Assembly: GCA_947579665.1 (NCBI GenBank)
Contig: OX388350.1
Coordinates: 27,251,393 to 27,315,392, forward strand
From: Sympetrum striolatum
Lineage: Eukaryota; Arthropoda; Insecta; Odonata; Libellulidae
DNA length: 64,000 bases
Reading direction: 5' to 3'
Below the pieces are notes generated by a model. It made no database searches. It was not told the origin of the DNA and saw only the letters and a list, made by a program, of their open reading frames with translations. The stretch's first letter is position 1, and each line of letters opens with the position of its first letter. The position numbers and the translations under genes are program-made. Positions 22,385 through 36,250 of this stretch are shown in pieces.

Positions 22385-25300
22385 ATAATTTTACCTCGGC
22401 AAGAATAAAATTGCGTTTAGATAATGCGTATGCTTTGTTACATCTTTTCTTCTTGACCCAACTTTCCACCTTACAATCGGCCGTTCTAATCAAATAAAGT
22501 CTAAAAACACAATGACAGTCCCTCGAAAATCGTTCTCGTTATTGTAAACAGAGTTCGGTGTTAGCAGAACATTTTCTGCCTAGTAAGGTGATATATTTCA
22601 GTTGGTAGGGCAATGAACCTGCTGTTCCACGGCTGGCAGAGCACTCGATGCGTGAATGAGTTGGAGAGAGTTCTCTCCAAAGCACTTCCTTAAGGCCTCC
22701 GATGGCTGCCGTTTTGAATTCAGGTAATACACGACTGATGGAGGTTCTATCGGGGGAAAGGTGACGATTCGACCAAATTTCATTTCCAAATCCTCTCAAT
22801 AAGATCACGATTTCTAGTTTTTAGTTCATTACTCAAAGAATAGTTGTCAGTTTACATCTAGAGGGACATTCTAAATTTATAAGCTGAGCTCCGTGTGAAT
22901 ATGCAGCGCAAGGAGTTGTACGTTTCCAACATGCAATGATGCTGAGAGTCTCTTGTTATTTCTTTCCGTAGTATATAAAGTCTTTACAAGACCATATAAA
23001 TTTTTTAAGGATCTCCCCAATCACGTCAGTTATACCCGCGACCTTGGTTTACCAGGTTATCACACTAACTTCGACATTGCTGGGGCCTTCCAAGTAAATT
23101 TATTTTTTAAATGGTCGCAATCGTATTAAAATCGTTGCATCGACGCATTCAGAGGCAGAGTATGTTGTGTAGGTTCCTCCAAAACAAATTAAGGGAAGAG
23201 AAAAGTTTGTATAAGGCTCAAGAGAAGAATTCTCATTACCATGCGGGTGGATCACCATTTTAAGAGAAATTGGAACTGCTATCAAATCTAAAATCTAGTT
23301 TATCTCTTGGGAATGATTCAAGAGATGTCATCGAGAGAAACTTTTCCTCTAGATAAATTCTCGTACGTCCTGTATAGATCTCAGACAATATTCATGAATC
23401 GGTTTGTTGCTCACGAAGAATTTCTTCCTCTCAAGAGATATATTTAATGTTTCATTGTTATATTTAGCAACAATTAAACATGGGGAATAACCGAATGGAC
23501 GACTTCTGATCGTCTCAAATTTTAAATTTATTTCTTAGATGAGTTCTTCTATCACAAAATTTCTCAACTTACACGAATCCATGATTAGCTCAGCAGCAAT
23601 GCCTTCCCAATAATTTCCCATTCGAAAAACATCACCAAACGTAATTAACGAGTGACCATATGAAATCTAGAACTCCATACCTAAAGAACACCTGGGTCCG
23701 TTTATACGAAATAACATAATTGTGTCCAGTCGATTTCGAAAACTTCCCCCATAACTTCCTTATCGTAAAAACCAGAACTTCCGTAAAAGTCTCCTCACAT
23801 TGAAGGCGGGAAATCATTGGATTGGAGAGTTCCTCCAGTTATCATATTCTTTTAACTTCAAATTATTTTTCTGCGGTAATTAGAAATTTTTATTTCGCAT
23901 CTCAATCTACTCGCTAATTACATATTTCCGTTCCTTAGCTTCCCAAGGTAATTGTCAACTTGTGTGAAAGAGAGAAGTTTCAAAACGCTCGATATGCACG
24001 TAGTAGGGATTGTGACTGAGGAAAAAAGCGTCGACGCAACAACCGTGGAAACTGCAGAATGCAAGCGGTCGTTCATCTCTTGAAAATCGCGCGGTATGCA
24101 CTTAGGAAGTCACAAGTATTATCTGCGTATGAAATTGCGATGCCTCTAAACACAGAGCATTGTCATCGAAGTTTTCCATTCGGATATTATGGCTGCTTGC
24201 GAGTGAATGTGTGTGAAGTCAGTTGTGCTTGTTTTACCTTCTCAGCGAACCCGTAGGATTTAAAGCGTAGTGATTAGATTCAGGAATTACCTTATGAATA
24301 AGTCATTCTCGCTTACTCATATTTTTATTACGAGATACGTTTGCGAATATTACAGTTTTTAAACGAGTATAAATAATACTTTATGCTTGTCTAAAAATTA
24401 TTCTGATTTGATTATAATCGAAGGTCCACAAATTTGAAATCCCGGGCGGTTTTGAGATTAAAAAAAATTAGGAAGAGGATTTTGACCCTGAAGAGTATGC
24501 AGTCTCGCCCTGCCATCTTAAATACATTTCCTCTTATTATTCTGATTTGATATTCTTTATCCGACCCAATATATGTTAAGAATGAAGAGTTTAATTGTGC
24601 AGCATTAAAATTATATCCTCGTTGTAAAGATCGGATTTTAGTATTTCTACGTCTATCGTCCTAAGACTATATATAACCAAAGTATTGTATGTATCAAGTA
24701 CTTATGTGTACTTATGTGTACTTATGTGTATGATATGTGTACTTATATGTACTTATGTGTATGATACTTAACTTAAGGGACCGGTTTGCACGAATTGGCT
24801 GAATCTCACAACTGGTCATGGAATTAATATTTCCCATTAATGTGACAATTAAAAGCTATGAACATCAATAAAAAGTGTTGCTTTGGTAAGGAGAAAATTT
24901 ACAGCTTAAACAAATGAAACCTGACTAAAACAAAATTAATTTCGACCTCGCTCATTTCTTCGAGATGCATAATCATTACGGAATTCGCAATAATAAATCT
25001 TTTTCAGTTTCAGTTCGCCATCTGTTTGTCCATATATTCCATTATACAACCTCTTCAAGATGGAAAATTCACTCCCTTATCTGGAGTCCATCAGATTGGT
25101 ACTTAAGTCCGTGATTTCTATCTTCTTTCCTCTAACTACTTCCAGTTTGTCAAAGCAAATTTAAAGAGGTTATCCGAAAGAGGAGAAATGTATTTGCTTG
25201 CGAATCTTATCGTCTCCCCCTCTTCCAGGCTCAAGATCAACCGAAAATGACGTCGGCCTTATTCAAAAGGTCTCGGGATCTCTTTATCCCTCATTTCATC

Positions 25301-26075
25301 CACGCCTTCTTTCCTTTTTTCTCACCCATCAACTTTCGCCCCAATAGAGACGTTTATCTATCTATATCCCTTCGTATATTCGGCTGAAGAGGAGCGCCAC
25401 CTCCCGGGTCCCAGGAAAAATCGACATCCCCACTCCTGTATCCCCAGCGGGCGTGGCCGTGGTGTGCGTATGTGAACACCCCGTGCACCCTTTGAAGGAG
25501 AAGGGTGATAAGAGGGAGACATTCGGGGGAGTGAATCAATTGTTTGATGGATAAACTATTTTATTTCAGAGCCTCAGCATCGGAAATCTAGAAAGATATT
25601 ATGTGGGGCATCCGAAGCACTACATTTGAAAAGCAGGTTATTTATTTATCTATTCAAATAAATCCAAAAAGATACATCTGACCTTTACTTTTTATATAAT
25701 AACAGATAAATAAATACAAAATATAAAGTCCCTATTCCAGACGCTTTAAAATATAAGAATTTAGATTAAGATTAGGGGTGGTGGTGATAGAAGGAAGTTC
25801 CCGAGGAAGTTGGATGTAACTGAATTGTAATTCGGACCATTTAAATCATTTTAAGTAGGAGCTGTTGTTAATGTATGCACCAAATCACAGGTTGATCGAT
25901 GAAATATTATTCCTACATTATACATCCAAAATTATTTTTTATCGTGTTATCTACTCTTAACTCCTAAAGCATATATCCTAAATATATATTAATAATAATG
26001 ACGAATTTATTTCGTGAATTTTTAGACTCGCAAAACCAATCTTACATATAACGTTTTTTTAATATTGAAGAAACC
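22385..26075. other. Gene desert
   Basis: No coding sequence is supported. It contains the minisatellite listed separately and a CpG-containing island at about 25200-25545 (blocks such as CCTCCCGGGTCCCAGG and GCGGGCGTGGCCGTGG). The open frame at 25354-25539 lies in that island and looks like a by-product of its composition. Confidence 0.45.
24695..24772. repeat. Minisatellite with a 10-bp unit
   Basis: Tandem copies of GTACTTATGT and variants, partly interrupted by TATGATATGT. Confidence 0.85.
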
Positions 26076-26130
26076 AATCATGGATTTGAACTCGAGACCT
26101 TTCGATGCTTACCTTACCCCGCCATAGTTT
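26076..26130 (-). repeat. tRNA-like SINE head (degenerate)
   Basis: On the minus strand an A-box-like stretch TATGGCGGGGTAAGGTAAGC (26127-26108) is followed by a B-box-like GAGTTCAAATCC. The spacing is short for a tRNA. Confidence 0.45.
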
Positions 26131-26718
26131 TTTTCCTGGCGAAATAATGTATAGATGACGCTAAGTCATCTGTAGTTTTAGCTGGTTTAGATACCCTAAT
26201 TTCATATTTGCTAGAGGGAGATTTTTCTAGATCTCAATTATCCAGTTTTGAAACTTTCCTAACACATTATCAAACCATAAATATTTTTATCACATATTGA
26301 TACATCCAAGTGTTCTTTGTTAAATTAGATCTCGGAATCTCTGATAAATTTCCTTGCGAGCGAACGTAAGGTGAAAATTTCTTTATCATCAGTAAAGGTA
26401 AACACTGATGCACAAATTTCCCGTTACTGCTCTTTTTTTGCTGATGAAACGTAATCGTCGTCGAATAAATGTAAGCAAGGAAAAATCTTTAAGATTTCGG
26501 GTCATTTTATGCCTGTGACTTGATAGAACTATTCTAGCGGTAACAAATAAGGAACAGTTTATCTGAGGCATATTTACAATTGCATAGGAATGCTATTACG
26601 CTTCCTATTATCTGGAGCTGGAAAGGAAATGAAAATGTGTAAGAGAAGAGAATTTGAAAATTTGGAAGTTGAGTCGTTTTTTGTTTAGAATAATCGGATC
26701 TTATGATAACTTAGAGGT

Positions 26719-26896
26719 TTTAAGTCTCCAATAGCCATCTTTGTCGGCGTTCCTCGACTCATTCCCCGGCATTCGGAGAAAACAAATAAGGAATGCCGCA
26801 CTTTTAAGATACTCAAAGCAATTTTCAAGGGCTAAGCTCTCTTCGTCAGGGGTAATAAATATGTATTTTATTACTCCTGACGACGATATTTAAAAC
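26719..26896. mobile_element. Foldback family copy 1, one-sided
   Basis: It starts TCTCCAATAGCCATCTTTGT, followed by CGGCGTTCCTCG, the terminal sequence of the copies at 49.2 and 55.8 kb. Only the left arm is present. Inside, at 26844-26882, an inverted repeat (CGTCAGGGGTAATAA against its near-complement) could form a small hairpin. Confidence 0.65.
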
Positions 26897-27772
26897 CTCA
26901 AACTCATTAACAGCCGCGTTCGATATTTTCTTTCTTTATGATAACTTGCAGCAACTTCCCAGACCTCTCTAATTCAGAAATTCGTTTATTTAATTGCTTT
27001 ACTTTTATGGTAATGATTGCAAATTTGAAATTGTGCACCAGGTTTTCAGAAATTTGTTTACAATGCGCAAAAATTACTGAAAATGACATAATGCAGATTG
27101 GAGTTGAATATTCAATGAGGTTTGGAAATCAGAATAAGAGTGAAATTTAAATTGATCTTAGTATCCCCTTAATCGTTTTTAAATAGATTGTGTTAGAAAA
27201 TTCGAAATTCGCCTCTGTTATCCAAATGGAATGTTGTATCACGAATTAAAATCTCCGTACAGTTATACATTTTCTCTTTTAACGATTTTCTTTTCTCGTA
27301 TGAAATTGTTTCGCAGGCTATTTTTATTTGTTTATTGCCGCTAGAGAAGTCAGTGTCTTAGGAAAATCTATTTAAATATACCGAAGTAAACTCTGTAAAT
27401 TATGATAGAACAATAATATAAGGAATGACGATGGTGCTCATTATTGTATATATTAAATCCTATAAGCTCTACAACGTCTTTATTAAGGGAATTTAAGAAT
27501 GAAAAATCTCTTCTCCCATTTTACCTTTCGATTATAGTTAAATTTGGTACTTAAGAATAAATAAGTAAGCTAATTTATTACGATTTGACATTAACCCTTT
27601 TGCATGTGCGACTTGCTTACATACGATATTCCTTGCTGTTGGGAACAAATTGCGGGAGGAAATCATAGAAGTGATTAACGGAAATATTTCTCTAAAAATT
27701 GAAATATACTGTCCTGAGAAATAGAAATTTACCGTGTTTAAGTTTTAGAATGACATTCCACCAGATTTCACT

Positions 27773-28468
27773 GTAGACTAGTGATTCTCAAGGTGGGCAT
27801 TGGATTACTACAAGGCTCCTAGGGGGCGTTTGATGCTAAGGTATTTTATTTCCATTTGATCTTATTTCCATTTTTACTCAGTTTTACTTATTTAGGCTCT
27901 AAGCTGTTTTTAAACATCAGATAGAATGATTTGTTGGACTTTTTAAACATTATAGCTTTTATTTTGCTTTTGTTTTTTATTTGGATTTAGTCTCAGGGAA
28001 AATGTTTTTTATAGATTTCGATTGGGGGCGGTGGTATGTGAATTAGTTAGCTATACCCTTTATTGGTGAGGTTAGGCCCATGTGGGCCTCTCTTCCACTT
28101 AACCTCGTAAGTCGGCATAATTTGTACACATATAAATTTAAAAAAAGACAGAGTAGAGTTTGGGAAAAAATCTTTGCAGCTAAAGGTTGTAAAAGTAAAG
28201 TTCTACGTTGCGGGAAAACACCCACTGAAGAGGGGGTGAAAAAACCCGCGAAAATACTCTAAAAACTAAAACTACAGTAACGAAAATTATAAAATTACAT
28301 ACATTATGTATACATAAATGAATACATTCACAGATAGATAAAAAATGTTGTTTATTACTAGAGAAAAAATAAAATTTACTAATCCTAAGTGAGAAAAAAT
28401 GAAAAAAAAAATCACAGACGTCAGGGGGCGGTAACGTGAAAAAGTTTGGGAAGCTCTACTGTAGACTA
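27773..28468. mobile_element. hAT-like non-autonomous transposon with 8-bp target duplication
   Basis: The direct repeat GTAGACTA flanks the element at 27773-27780 and 28461-28468. The left end (GTGATTCTCAAGG, with GGGGGCG inside) and the right end (GGGGGCGG then GGGAAGCTCTACT) resemble the short imperfect ends of hAT elements. An 8-bp duplication is the hAT hallmark. There is no transposase frame. A LINE-tail-like piece (28029-28262) sits inside. Confidence 0.65.
28029..28262 (-). mobile_element. LINE 3'-tail-like fragment nested in the hAT-like element
   Basis: On the minus strand it runs from CACCCCCTCTTCAGTGGGTG to a tail GTGGAAGAGAGGCCCACATG followed by CCAATAAAG. That layout is familiar from 3' ends of arthropod non-LTR elements. 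It resembles pieces at 36072-36250 and 56917-57125. Confidence 0.5.
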
Positions 28469-28539
28469 TTAGTCACAATGAAAATCGTGCTCATTGCTTG
28501 TTGAGTTCATAAGGTGAAGACATTGCGAATCAAAATCCG

Positions 28540-28815
28540 GTCTCTGCCGTTCTAATCGCAAGAAAATTCGCAGAGTCGGCCGCTACGAAAGAACCTTTCA
28601 CATCAGTGCGTCTTTTTATATCGCGAATCCGTTTAGCGGAGAATTTGGTTGGAAGCGCACGCCTCCCTTTTGGCTTCTTTTGCTCTGCCACCCCTTTCGG
28701 TGGGGTCGCCCCTCTTACGAAGGGGAAGAAGAGTCCATCTTCTCCGGGAGAGGGGGAAAGGGCTCGGGAAAGATTTCCAGGGTCTCGGCCCATCTCTTGC
28801 CCCTTTATCTCTCCC
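28540..28815. other. CpG-containing island in AT-rich desert
   Basis: Noticeably GC-richer than its flanks (GGAAGCGCACGCCTCCC, GGTGGGGTCGCCCC). Frames are open on both strands (71-99 codons), which is expected from composition alone. No splice sites or domains were found. Confidence 0.4.
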
Positions 28816-30039
28816 TTATAATAATACAATAATTAAAAAAGATATTTATTAACTGGAAGACTCCCATAAAATAGAGTGTGAAAGAATACAAAATAATTTA
28901 CTACTCACAGTTGATATAAACAGAACAAACCAATAGCGCGGTTTAAGGCTTTATCCATGACGGAAAGAAGAATAAACTTAGTGCAATTCCACTTAAGACT
29001 AGAATGACGGCAGTTTCGCTTTACCTAGAAGGACGGGAAGTGGTTATTTGACAACTTCCCTTCTCAATATCTATTGCATTGCTTCTTTGCTACTTTGAGG
29101 CGTTTAATTGTTTATTTTAGGCATACATATCTACTTATAGTAACACTAACTTACTGTTTTTCTATCGATCGATAATTTATAAAAAAATTTCTAGTTACAG
29201 CGAAGAGTTCATAATTTTCACTTCATAGGGCTTTGAATAATAATCACGCTCTACTCAAGCTCCTTTGAAACATCATTAATAAGGTTATTGCTGTAATAAA
29301 TTATTCAGATATAAATATTTTTACTGTGATAGAAAAAAAGGATATCGGCAAAAATACGTTTGCTTCGGATTGAACATAAACCATGCAAACGAAAATCAAG
29401 AAATTTTGTTTTATTAAAGCTAGAATAAATTTTACGGGAGCAAAGTGACAGAAATTAGGCCTCTTTGAAATTAAATTAAAATTTATAGAATAACTACGTT
29501 TAACTTAGAGTTAGTTTCTCTGTAAATCCTCGTATCGAATTTGTATTTTTAAAGGGGTGAAATAAAGAGTGCCAGAATTTTGATAATAGATAGTTTCCAT
29601 AAAGGGTTCTGAATGTATTGGATAATTGAGCCCAGACGGAATTACTCTGAGGAGTAAATTAGCCTTTCGCCTAATCGATTGAAAGTATCGTCTTACAAGG
29701 GGAGGTCGTGGCTGATCATGACTTTCCGATTTTTATCAAATTTGGTGGGAGAACTCAAAATACAATTTACTAATTAATCCCTCCTCCTTTGAATTGAGAT
29801 ACTTAGTAGTTTGAGAGAAACAATTCTAGGAAGTTAGTATCGTTGAAAATGCTTTCTAACGTTCCAAACTCAATATTTATCTATGCGTACTGCATCATTG
29901 AAGTACACCTTATTTGTTTTTCTACTAAGAAACTGTTACCACTATCTGGTGAAATCCTCCTAAGCTCTATGGATCTTGTCAAGAGATGCTTCACAGCAAC
30001 AATAGACGAACACACACAACCTCTCCCTGATCAGAAAAA

Positions 30040-30120
30040 AAATCGATCAGCCGGGTTTCGAACCCAGGACCGGGGGTTGGAACGATAGCGTAGCTAGAAC
30101 GCTAACCACTCCGCCATCAA
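30040..30120 (-). repeat. tRNA-derived SINE head
   Basis: On the minus strand an excellent A box, TGGCGGAGTGGTTAGCG (30116-30100), resembling the D arm of Ser/Leu tRNAs, is followed by a B box TGGGTTCGAAACCC (30066-30053). The A-to-B spacing suits pol III. The stem ends do not form a full acceptor stem. Body sequence would extend to about 29980. Confidence 0.65.
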
Positions 30121-30204
30121 GGACGGTTTAGAATGAAAAACATCACTTTATACTGAAATACAGAATATCAAGAACAAAGGGGGAAAGGCAAATGACGATA
30201 AACT

Positions 30205-31060
30205 AAAAAATCTGATGTGGCCAACACATGACTTTCTCCATATTTATTGAAAACAGAAGCCTATGCCGGTAATATATATAACTCCAAAACAATGGGTGTT
30301 ACAGAAAAATGTTTCAAACAAAAGTTGTAGTAAAATACATTATCTATAACTTTTGCACAAATTGTATATAAATACATCACATTCTGTCAGAGATATTTAA
30401 GAAAAACAATTTTTGGATAAAAAGCAACTTACGGTTAGCGAGTATTCACTAATAACTCCTAAACAATCAGTGTCACGAAAAAATGTTTCAAACAAAAGAT
30501 GTATATTATCTATAACTTTTGTATGTAATTGTATATGCCTACATTGCATTCTGACAGAGATATGTATGAAAAACTTCCATTTTTGGATAAACAACAACTT
30601 CCGGTTAACCATTATTCAGTAATAACTCCTAAACAATCAGTGTTACGAAAAAATGTTTCAAACAAAAGTTGTAGTAAAGTACATTATCTATAACTTTTTA
30701 CATAATTGTATTTACCTACATTGCATTTTGACAGAGATATTTAAGAAATGAAATTTTGTTCCGGATAAACCGCAACTTTCGGTTAAGCGATATTCATAAA
30801 AAAACTAAGCAACTCTTGGCATTGTTAGGAAAATACTAAATATAAATTTTGGAAATGTTCGGATAATTACTTTTTAAGATAGAGCGCCCACAAACCTTTT
30901 TACCACAGACATACACAGACACACTGACAGATATGTTCGGGAAAATAGTGAAAACGAACTCTATGGGCCCCAAAACATCTATTTCCGTTGAAATCTGGAG
31001 GTCGAATATTTCTGCGAATACGATACTTTCTCTATACTAGGTACAGGGAGAAAGTAAAAA
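30205..31060. mobile_element. Composite repeat copy 1: internal tandem units and hairpin end
   Basis: The left end has CTGATGTGGCCAACACATGA followed by CTTTCTCC. At least three tandem units of about 172 bp follow (CTAAACAATCAGTG and AACTTCCGGTT recur near 30425, 30596 and 30773). The right part begins GAGCGCCCACAAA and ends with an imperfect palindrome around TACTTTCTCTATAC and GGGAGAAAGTA. A homologous copy lies at 57715-58755. Confidence 0.7.
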
Positions 31061-34000
31061 TAGTTGATCTACTGACCTGTTAGATCTGTAAATCTGGCGG
31101 AATATGTTCCTGGAACTTACTTATATACCGACTTCTTCATCCCAACCATGTGAGCCTAACAACAGATAAGCGAGATGAAAGTGTTAGCCTTCCCCTTTTA
31201 GAGGAAGGATCTCATTATTTCCACTATTATAACTCACCTCTTCCGGCCTAAGTTAGGAGCTCGAATAATTTGATGGAGAAGGCCGTTTCTATCGGGAAAA
31301 AATACTGTGGATGATTTAGTTAAGAGAAATAGGCCATAAAGCTAGAAGAATGAATGAACTTTGTTTATGCTCAGTTCAGCCAGGAAAAGAAAACGAACCG
31401 ACAACTTTAAAGCTATGGATATAGTAAATATCCCGTCAAATGAATAGACAAAAGTAATTCTGAAGCTCAATGAAATGGATACAGTACAAAAATTCCATCA
31501 AATATCTTTGCTTTCATCTGTTCTCATATTTTGCAGTGATACTAACAATAATAAATTTATCACTTCAAGGATAAAGGAAAGGTTTACGCATAAGTTAAAA
31601 GTGCTGATATAGTCGTAGAATACACAATGTAAATCTACACTCGTTTTAAGATGCACAGTTACGTTGTGGCTACATATTTCAATTACAATGCAGATTAATA
31701 TGAATATAGTTATCGAATTACATTTATTTCATTGATATATTTATTTATACTAAAGGATACTTTCGCTATATAATAGTTCTATCAGATTTTTACGAAATTT
31801 TACATTATCATTTAAATGATTTGGTTTTTCGTTATTTATTTTTAAAGTCATCACCTCTGTAGTCGTTTAAATTCAGCCTGTAAGACTGGTTTCTGAAGCT
31901 TCTTCATCCTCTAATTGAAAGATCTTATTGAGAATTTGGCTTAAAGTATATTTAAATAGTATAAACATTTAGGCAAACGGAAGTTTTATGTTTGATTAAA
32001 TAAATAGATTACCTACAAGCAAATAGTATGTTTATGTGTGAAAGACTTATTTTGTTAAGAGAATCACTTCCTTTTTCATTTCTATTCAGTTTGGAGTTAC
32101 TTCATTAAGTCGCTTTTTGCGTTATTCAGATTCCCCGGAAAGCACCGATTATATTTCGAAGTACCAAATTGTTTAACCTAAAATTGAGACAGTCTTGAAG
32201 TTCTAACTAACGGTTGATTTATTTTCGTTAAAAATGGGAAATGTCTTGCTCGACCTATCCTACGATGGAAATGAAGTTATCCTTAATCGATTTATGTCTA
32301 ATAGGGAAAATAATTATGATCCCCTGAAAGTAGCTGGATGGAATTCTCCAATTTTCTTCTCCGAATGATTTCTTGCGTCTTTACGACCATTTTGAGGCAA
32401 TGAGGCTAATTAATACTCTTGAGTTCTCCTTAATCAGATTTGTGGGCTCTATCAGCAGTTTTAAAAAACATTGATTTCTATTCTTATCGATTCTAAATTT
32501 ATTTCATCGCAAGGATCTTTTGTTGACTTTTAAATCATGTACACGCATCTCTACCATTAGCGTGTAGTAATGTTTACATTTTGCACACATATATTTATGT
32601 GTTTGAAGATCCTAAAAAACGTCACTTCAAACAACTCTGGTGATATTAAGTTATATAATTCTTATTTCTATGATTCGATGACTTTTTCCAAACGAGAGGA
32701 GCTCTTGGACGAGTTTATCTCCGTCATGTTCTTTTTCCAAGCCTGTAACCACGCAGGTTTCCCGGAAAACATTTTGACAACGTACCTTCCTTATCGGCAT
32801 ATCCCGGCTTACTTATAAGATAAGAGATTACGTGAAATTATTTCGTACTTCAACTTATGTTACGAAATCTGGACTTCAATGGATGTTGGAAAGACAGCCA
32901 CTTACTCACAGACAGTTATTTATTCGCTGTTAATTGTCTTTCAGTTTCAGGAATATTTTTAAATCTCCTGAAAGAACCTGTAGAGTGTGAAAAATTTTCC
33001 ACGAATCGTCACTTTCTTAGGATTTAAAAGTAACGTATATCTTAAAATAGTAAGAAGAATTTAAGGGCTAATTATTGGATTGGAGCCAATTTTACGGAAA
33101 TCATTTTCTCTCAGTATGTATGATGTCTTTAGAGGAGCAAGAGTTAGAAATGAAAATGATCGTAAAATATTTTCCTAGATTCCCAGTATCAAAACAACTA
33201 GGTTTAATTGTCCTCTGTTTAAGAACGAGAACAATAGTTAAAGTTATTGTATTTATTCTAAATTCGCTCAATCGGAAAATAAATGAAAAATCTCACATTT
33301 TATTTATGAAAAGGATAGTATGCGGCTAACTTCATCTTGTTTTAATTTTAACTTGTTTAATCCATGCATTACACTTTTCTTTAATCTAACTAGTTAGCGT
33401 AATGAGTAATAACTTCTGCTCAATTACAATTATGATATCAGAACACGCTAAAATTCAGTAAAATATAAATCCGAGTTCTATAATTTTCATCACTTTTATT
33501 CAGACGCTACCATACGTCAAGTTGAAATCCTTTTGAAAAATCTTGTGTATAACCCATCTTATCAATATGAGGGAACCATATCGAAACGTTCCGCCGCATA
33601 ATGCTTATCTATTGAACGCGAAAGATATGAGAAAGAAAAATTAGTAACCAAAATTTGATGCTACCTCATTTGCTTTAAAGTTTAATTTATTTAATACAAA
33701 CATATCTTGCATATAAGTGAGGAATGATTGAGTAATTGGTTTAAACAGTGTAACATTTTCATGAAGTGAAAGGGAAAATTAGTGTCAATACGTAGTATTT
33801 TGTGTTAAATAATACATAGTACAATACAGTATAGCATAGTATAGTATAACTAATAATTTAGTATAAAATATATATGTATACTGTATAATAACTAATATGT
33901 AGTAATTCGAACTGTACCTAGAACCGTAGTACATACAACAAAGTGCTACAAAGATATATTTCTCTTTGAGCTAAATTAGATAATAGTTTTTAGTTATGTA

Positions 34001-35150
34001 TTACAGAAAGTATAGCTTCCTTGAAGCCTAATCAGAAAACCATAACACACTTTCTTTCTACTCAAAAATTTCCATAGCATTTTTCTATCTCGTTCGCAGA
34101 TTTGGGATGCCATAGGATTAACTTAAAGTTTCATCTTTGAAGTAAAAAGACGTTTGGAATTTATAATATTTATGAGAATTGCAGTTGTACCGAGAACGAA
34201 TTGAATTATAAAATAATCTTCCTGAATTATAACTATTGAGTAATGTGTGAGTATCGGAGAAGTATTAGATTCATTTTAGTTCAGCTCTACTTAGGATGCA
34301 TTACTTTTTAGTTTTTAATAAAATGGTGATTATTTATTATCTCATCTAAAATCAGGTTTTAATCCAGATCTCTGTTATATTTGATCTATTACCGGTCATC
34401 TTTGACCGTTCTGTGAATTGGTATCTTGTTTTGTTTTTCCATTCCACTTTCAATATTTAGAATTTAACGCGAAAAGCTAATGTTTCCTCATTTTGATGCC
34501 CCACGCGTTAACAAAAGACGAAATTTATTTTATAAATAATTGTAATCAAAATGAATTGGTATTTCACATCAATTGCTATTATTTCCCTTTTCATCTCGGA
34601 TCACGCACGCGATGGTGCTTTGTTTACAAAATATGCAATGAAGCTTCTATGTAAATCCGCTTTGAAACCAAAAGGTTTTAAATTAGATTAATACTTATAT
34701 TTATCAATCTGATTTAAAGATTTCCGGATTGCCCGTTTTTTATCGAGATGTACGAGCAAATCTAACCAGGACGTTGAACTGAAACCAACAAATCGATACA
34801 ACCATTATTTTCGTCGGAGACAAATTACGAGACTAACAAATGAAATTCCTTTATCGAATCGAAAACTGTTGTTTAATCGTTCCAATATTCAATTCCCAGT
34901 TATGCTATTTGACCTAAGTGTACGTTGCCAGTGGAGACCCATTGTTATACAAGGGGAAGCGTCAAAGGTTGATTCCGGGTACTTTCGGAACACCCCTCGT
35001 TCATAGAGGATGCTCTACAAAATATGCGAGGCAGAGACGTACTCCTAACCGGAAAAACTGCGTAAATCTAACACGGTCGTGCTCCGCTTAAAGGAATGAT
35101 ACCTTATTTAAAGAATAAGGAATCTTAGTAATTTTCATCGAAGTGCGGCT
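31061..35150. other. Gene desert
   Basis: AT-rich, no supported gene. A TA-rich simple stretch (AGTATAGTATAAC-like) occurs around 33820-33900. At 35151-35212 an 11-bp inverted repeat (AGTTTCGTCTA) could form a small hairpin. Confidence 0.45.
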
Positions 35151-35312
35151 AGTTTCGTCTACATGTAGAACTGACCTAATTATGTCCACATGCAAATCTA
35201 CTAGACGAAACTATTTGCATCAAATATATTCCTTTGGATATAGCTAGGAAATTTTATTATTAAATACAGAAGTCCCTGGTAAAGGAAATTCTTTTAGCGT
35301 TGCCACCTGGTA

Positions 35313-35576
35313 TTAACACGTTCCGTGCGGTGTCGATTTCATTGGTTGCTATCTTATGGCTGAATACTTTTAATATAATATATTTATATATATAATAAAA
35401 TAGTAATATAATATAATAATATTTCAATTATACATAGAATTTTAGCTCTGTATGCTGCAATAACTTTAAAAAAATTATGCTAACATTCATAGTTCTTTTA
35501 ATATTTATTATACTCTCAGCCACAGAGTAGGATCAACGCGAGCGGCATATGTCGCTCTCCACACGGAACGTGTTAA
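35313..35576. mobile_element. piggyBac-like MITE flanked by TTAA
   Basis: TTAA at 35313-35316 and 35573-35576 bracket inverted ends CACGTTCCGTGCGG and CCACACGGAACGTG. TTAA duplication is the hallmark of the piggyBac superfamily. The 256-bp interior is AT-rich and non-coding. The inverted repeat extends through TTAA by GGTA/TACC, perhaps by chance. Confidence 0.75.
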
Positions 35577-36071
35577 TACCAACTTGCAGCATTTACATTT
35601 AATAAATAAATAAATAAGCAGACATAGAAGGCTTATTTTACACCTAAAATATCCTATATAATAGTGTGTTCATTTTTATTTTATATTGCCATTTTTATTC
35701 TAAATTTTAATCTTACTTAATCGGAAATCTACGCATAATAAGGGAAACGAAAAATCCGGAAAAAACAAAAGTGTTCACTTTCCTTTTACCGGAAAGAAAA
35801 GCGGTCAGTTTCCGCGCCTCTAATGAAATATCGAAATTTGCACGATTTTGCAAATTCAGTCACCGTTCCGTTAGTTAACTTTACTTTTTATACACATTTA
35901 TTTATTTATATTTATTGTTTAGTATTATTGTATATTATTTATTACTCATTAAAGGGTTAACCTGACTATGATCATTGATGTACCACAAGCATTTACTTAT
36001 CGATAGTATACTTATATGTTTAGTCTTGATTCTCCTAATCTTTCAGACGTTACTGTCGGTTGGTTGGCGCA

Positions 36072-36250
36072 GGTTTTTCGCACCCTCCTTCCTCGTGGAT
36101 GTTTTTCTTTAGTAGATAATTTTTACCTAATAATCTCTTAGGTTTTTTACAACCACGATGCTTGTCATATTTTCTCAAACTATCTCTTTAAATTAATTCT
36201 TGTATAATTTACGATGATGGGTCAGATTGAAGAGGAGACTTGAAGTCTCA
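36072..36250 (+). mobile_element. LINE 3'-tail-like fragment
   Basis: The block AATCTCTTAGGTTTTTTACA, then CTCAAACTATCTCTTTAAATT, then GATTGAAGAGGAGACTTGAA is shared with the minus strand of 56917-57125. A partial relative lies at about 36865-37020. It joins directly to the dispersed repeat that follows. Confidence 0.5.

Noticed and set aside
24695..24772. CRISPR-like array
   Set aside because: The units are contiguous 10-mers without spacers, in a eukaryotic genome.
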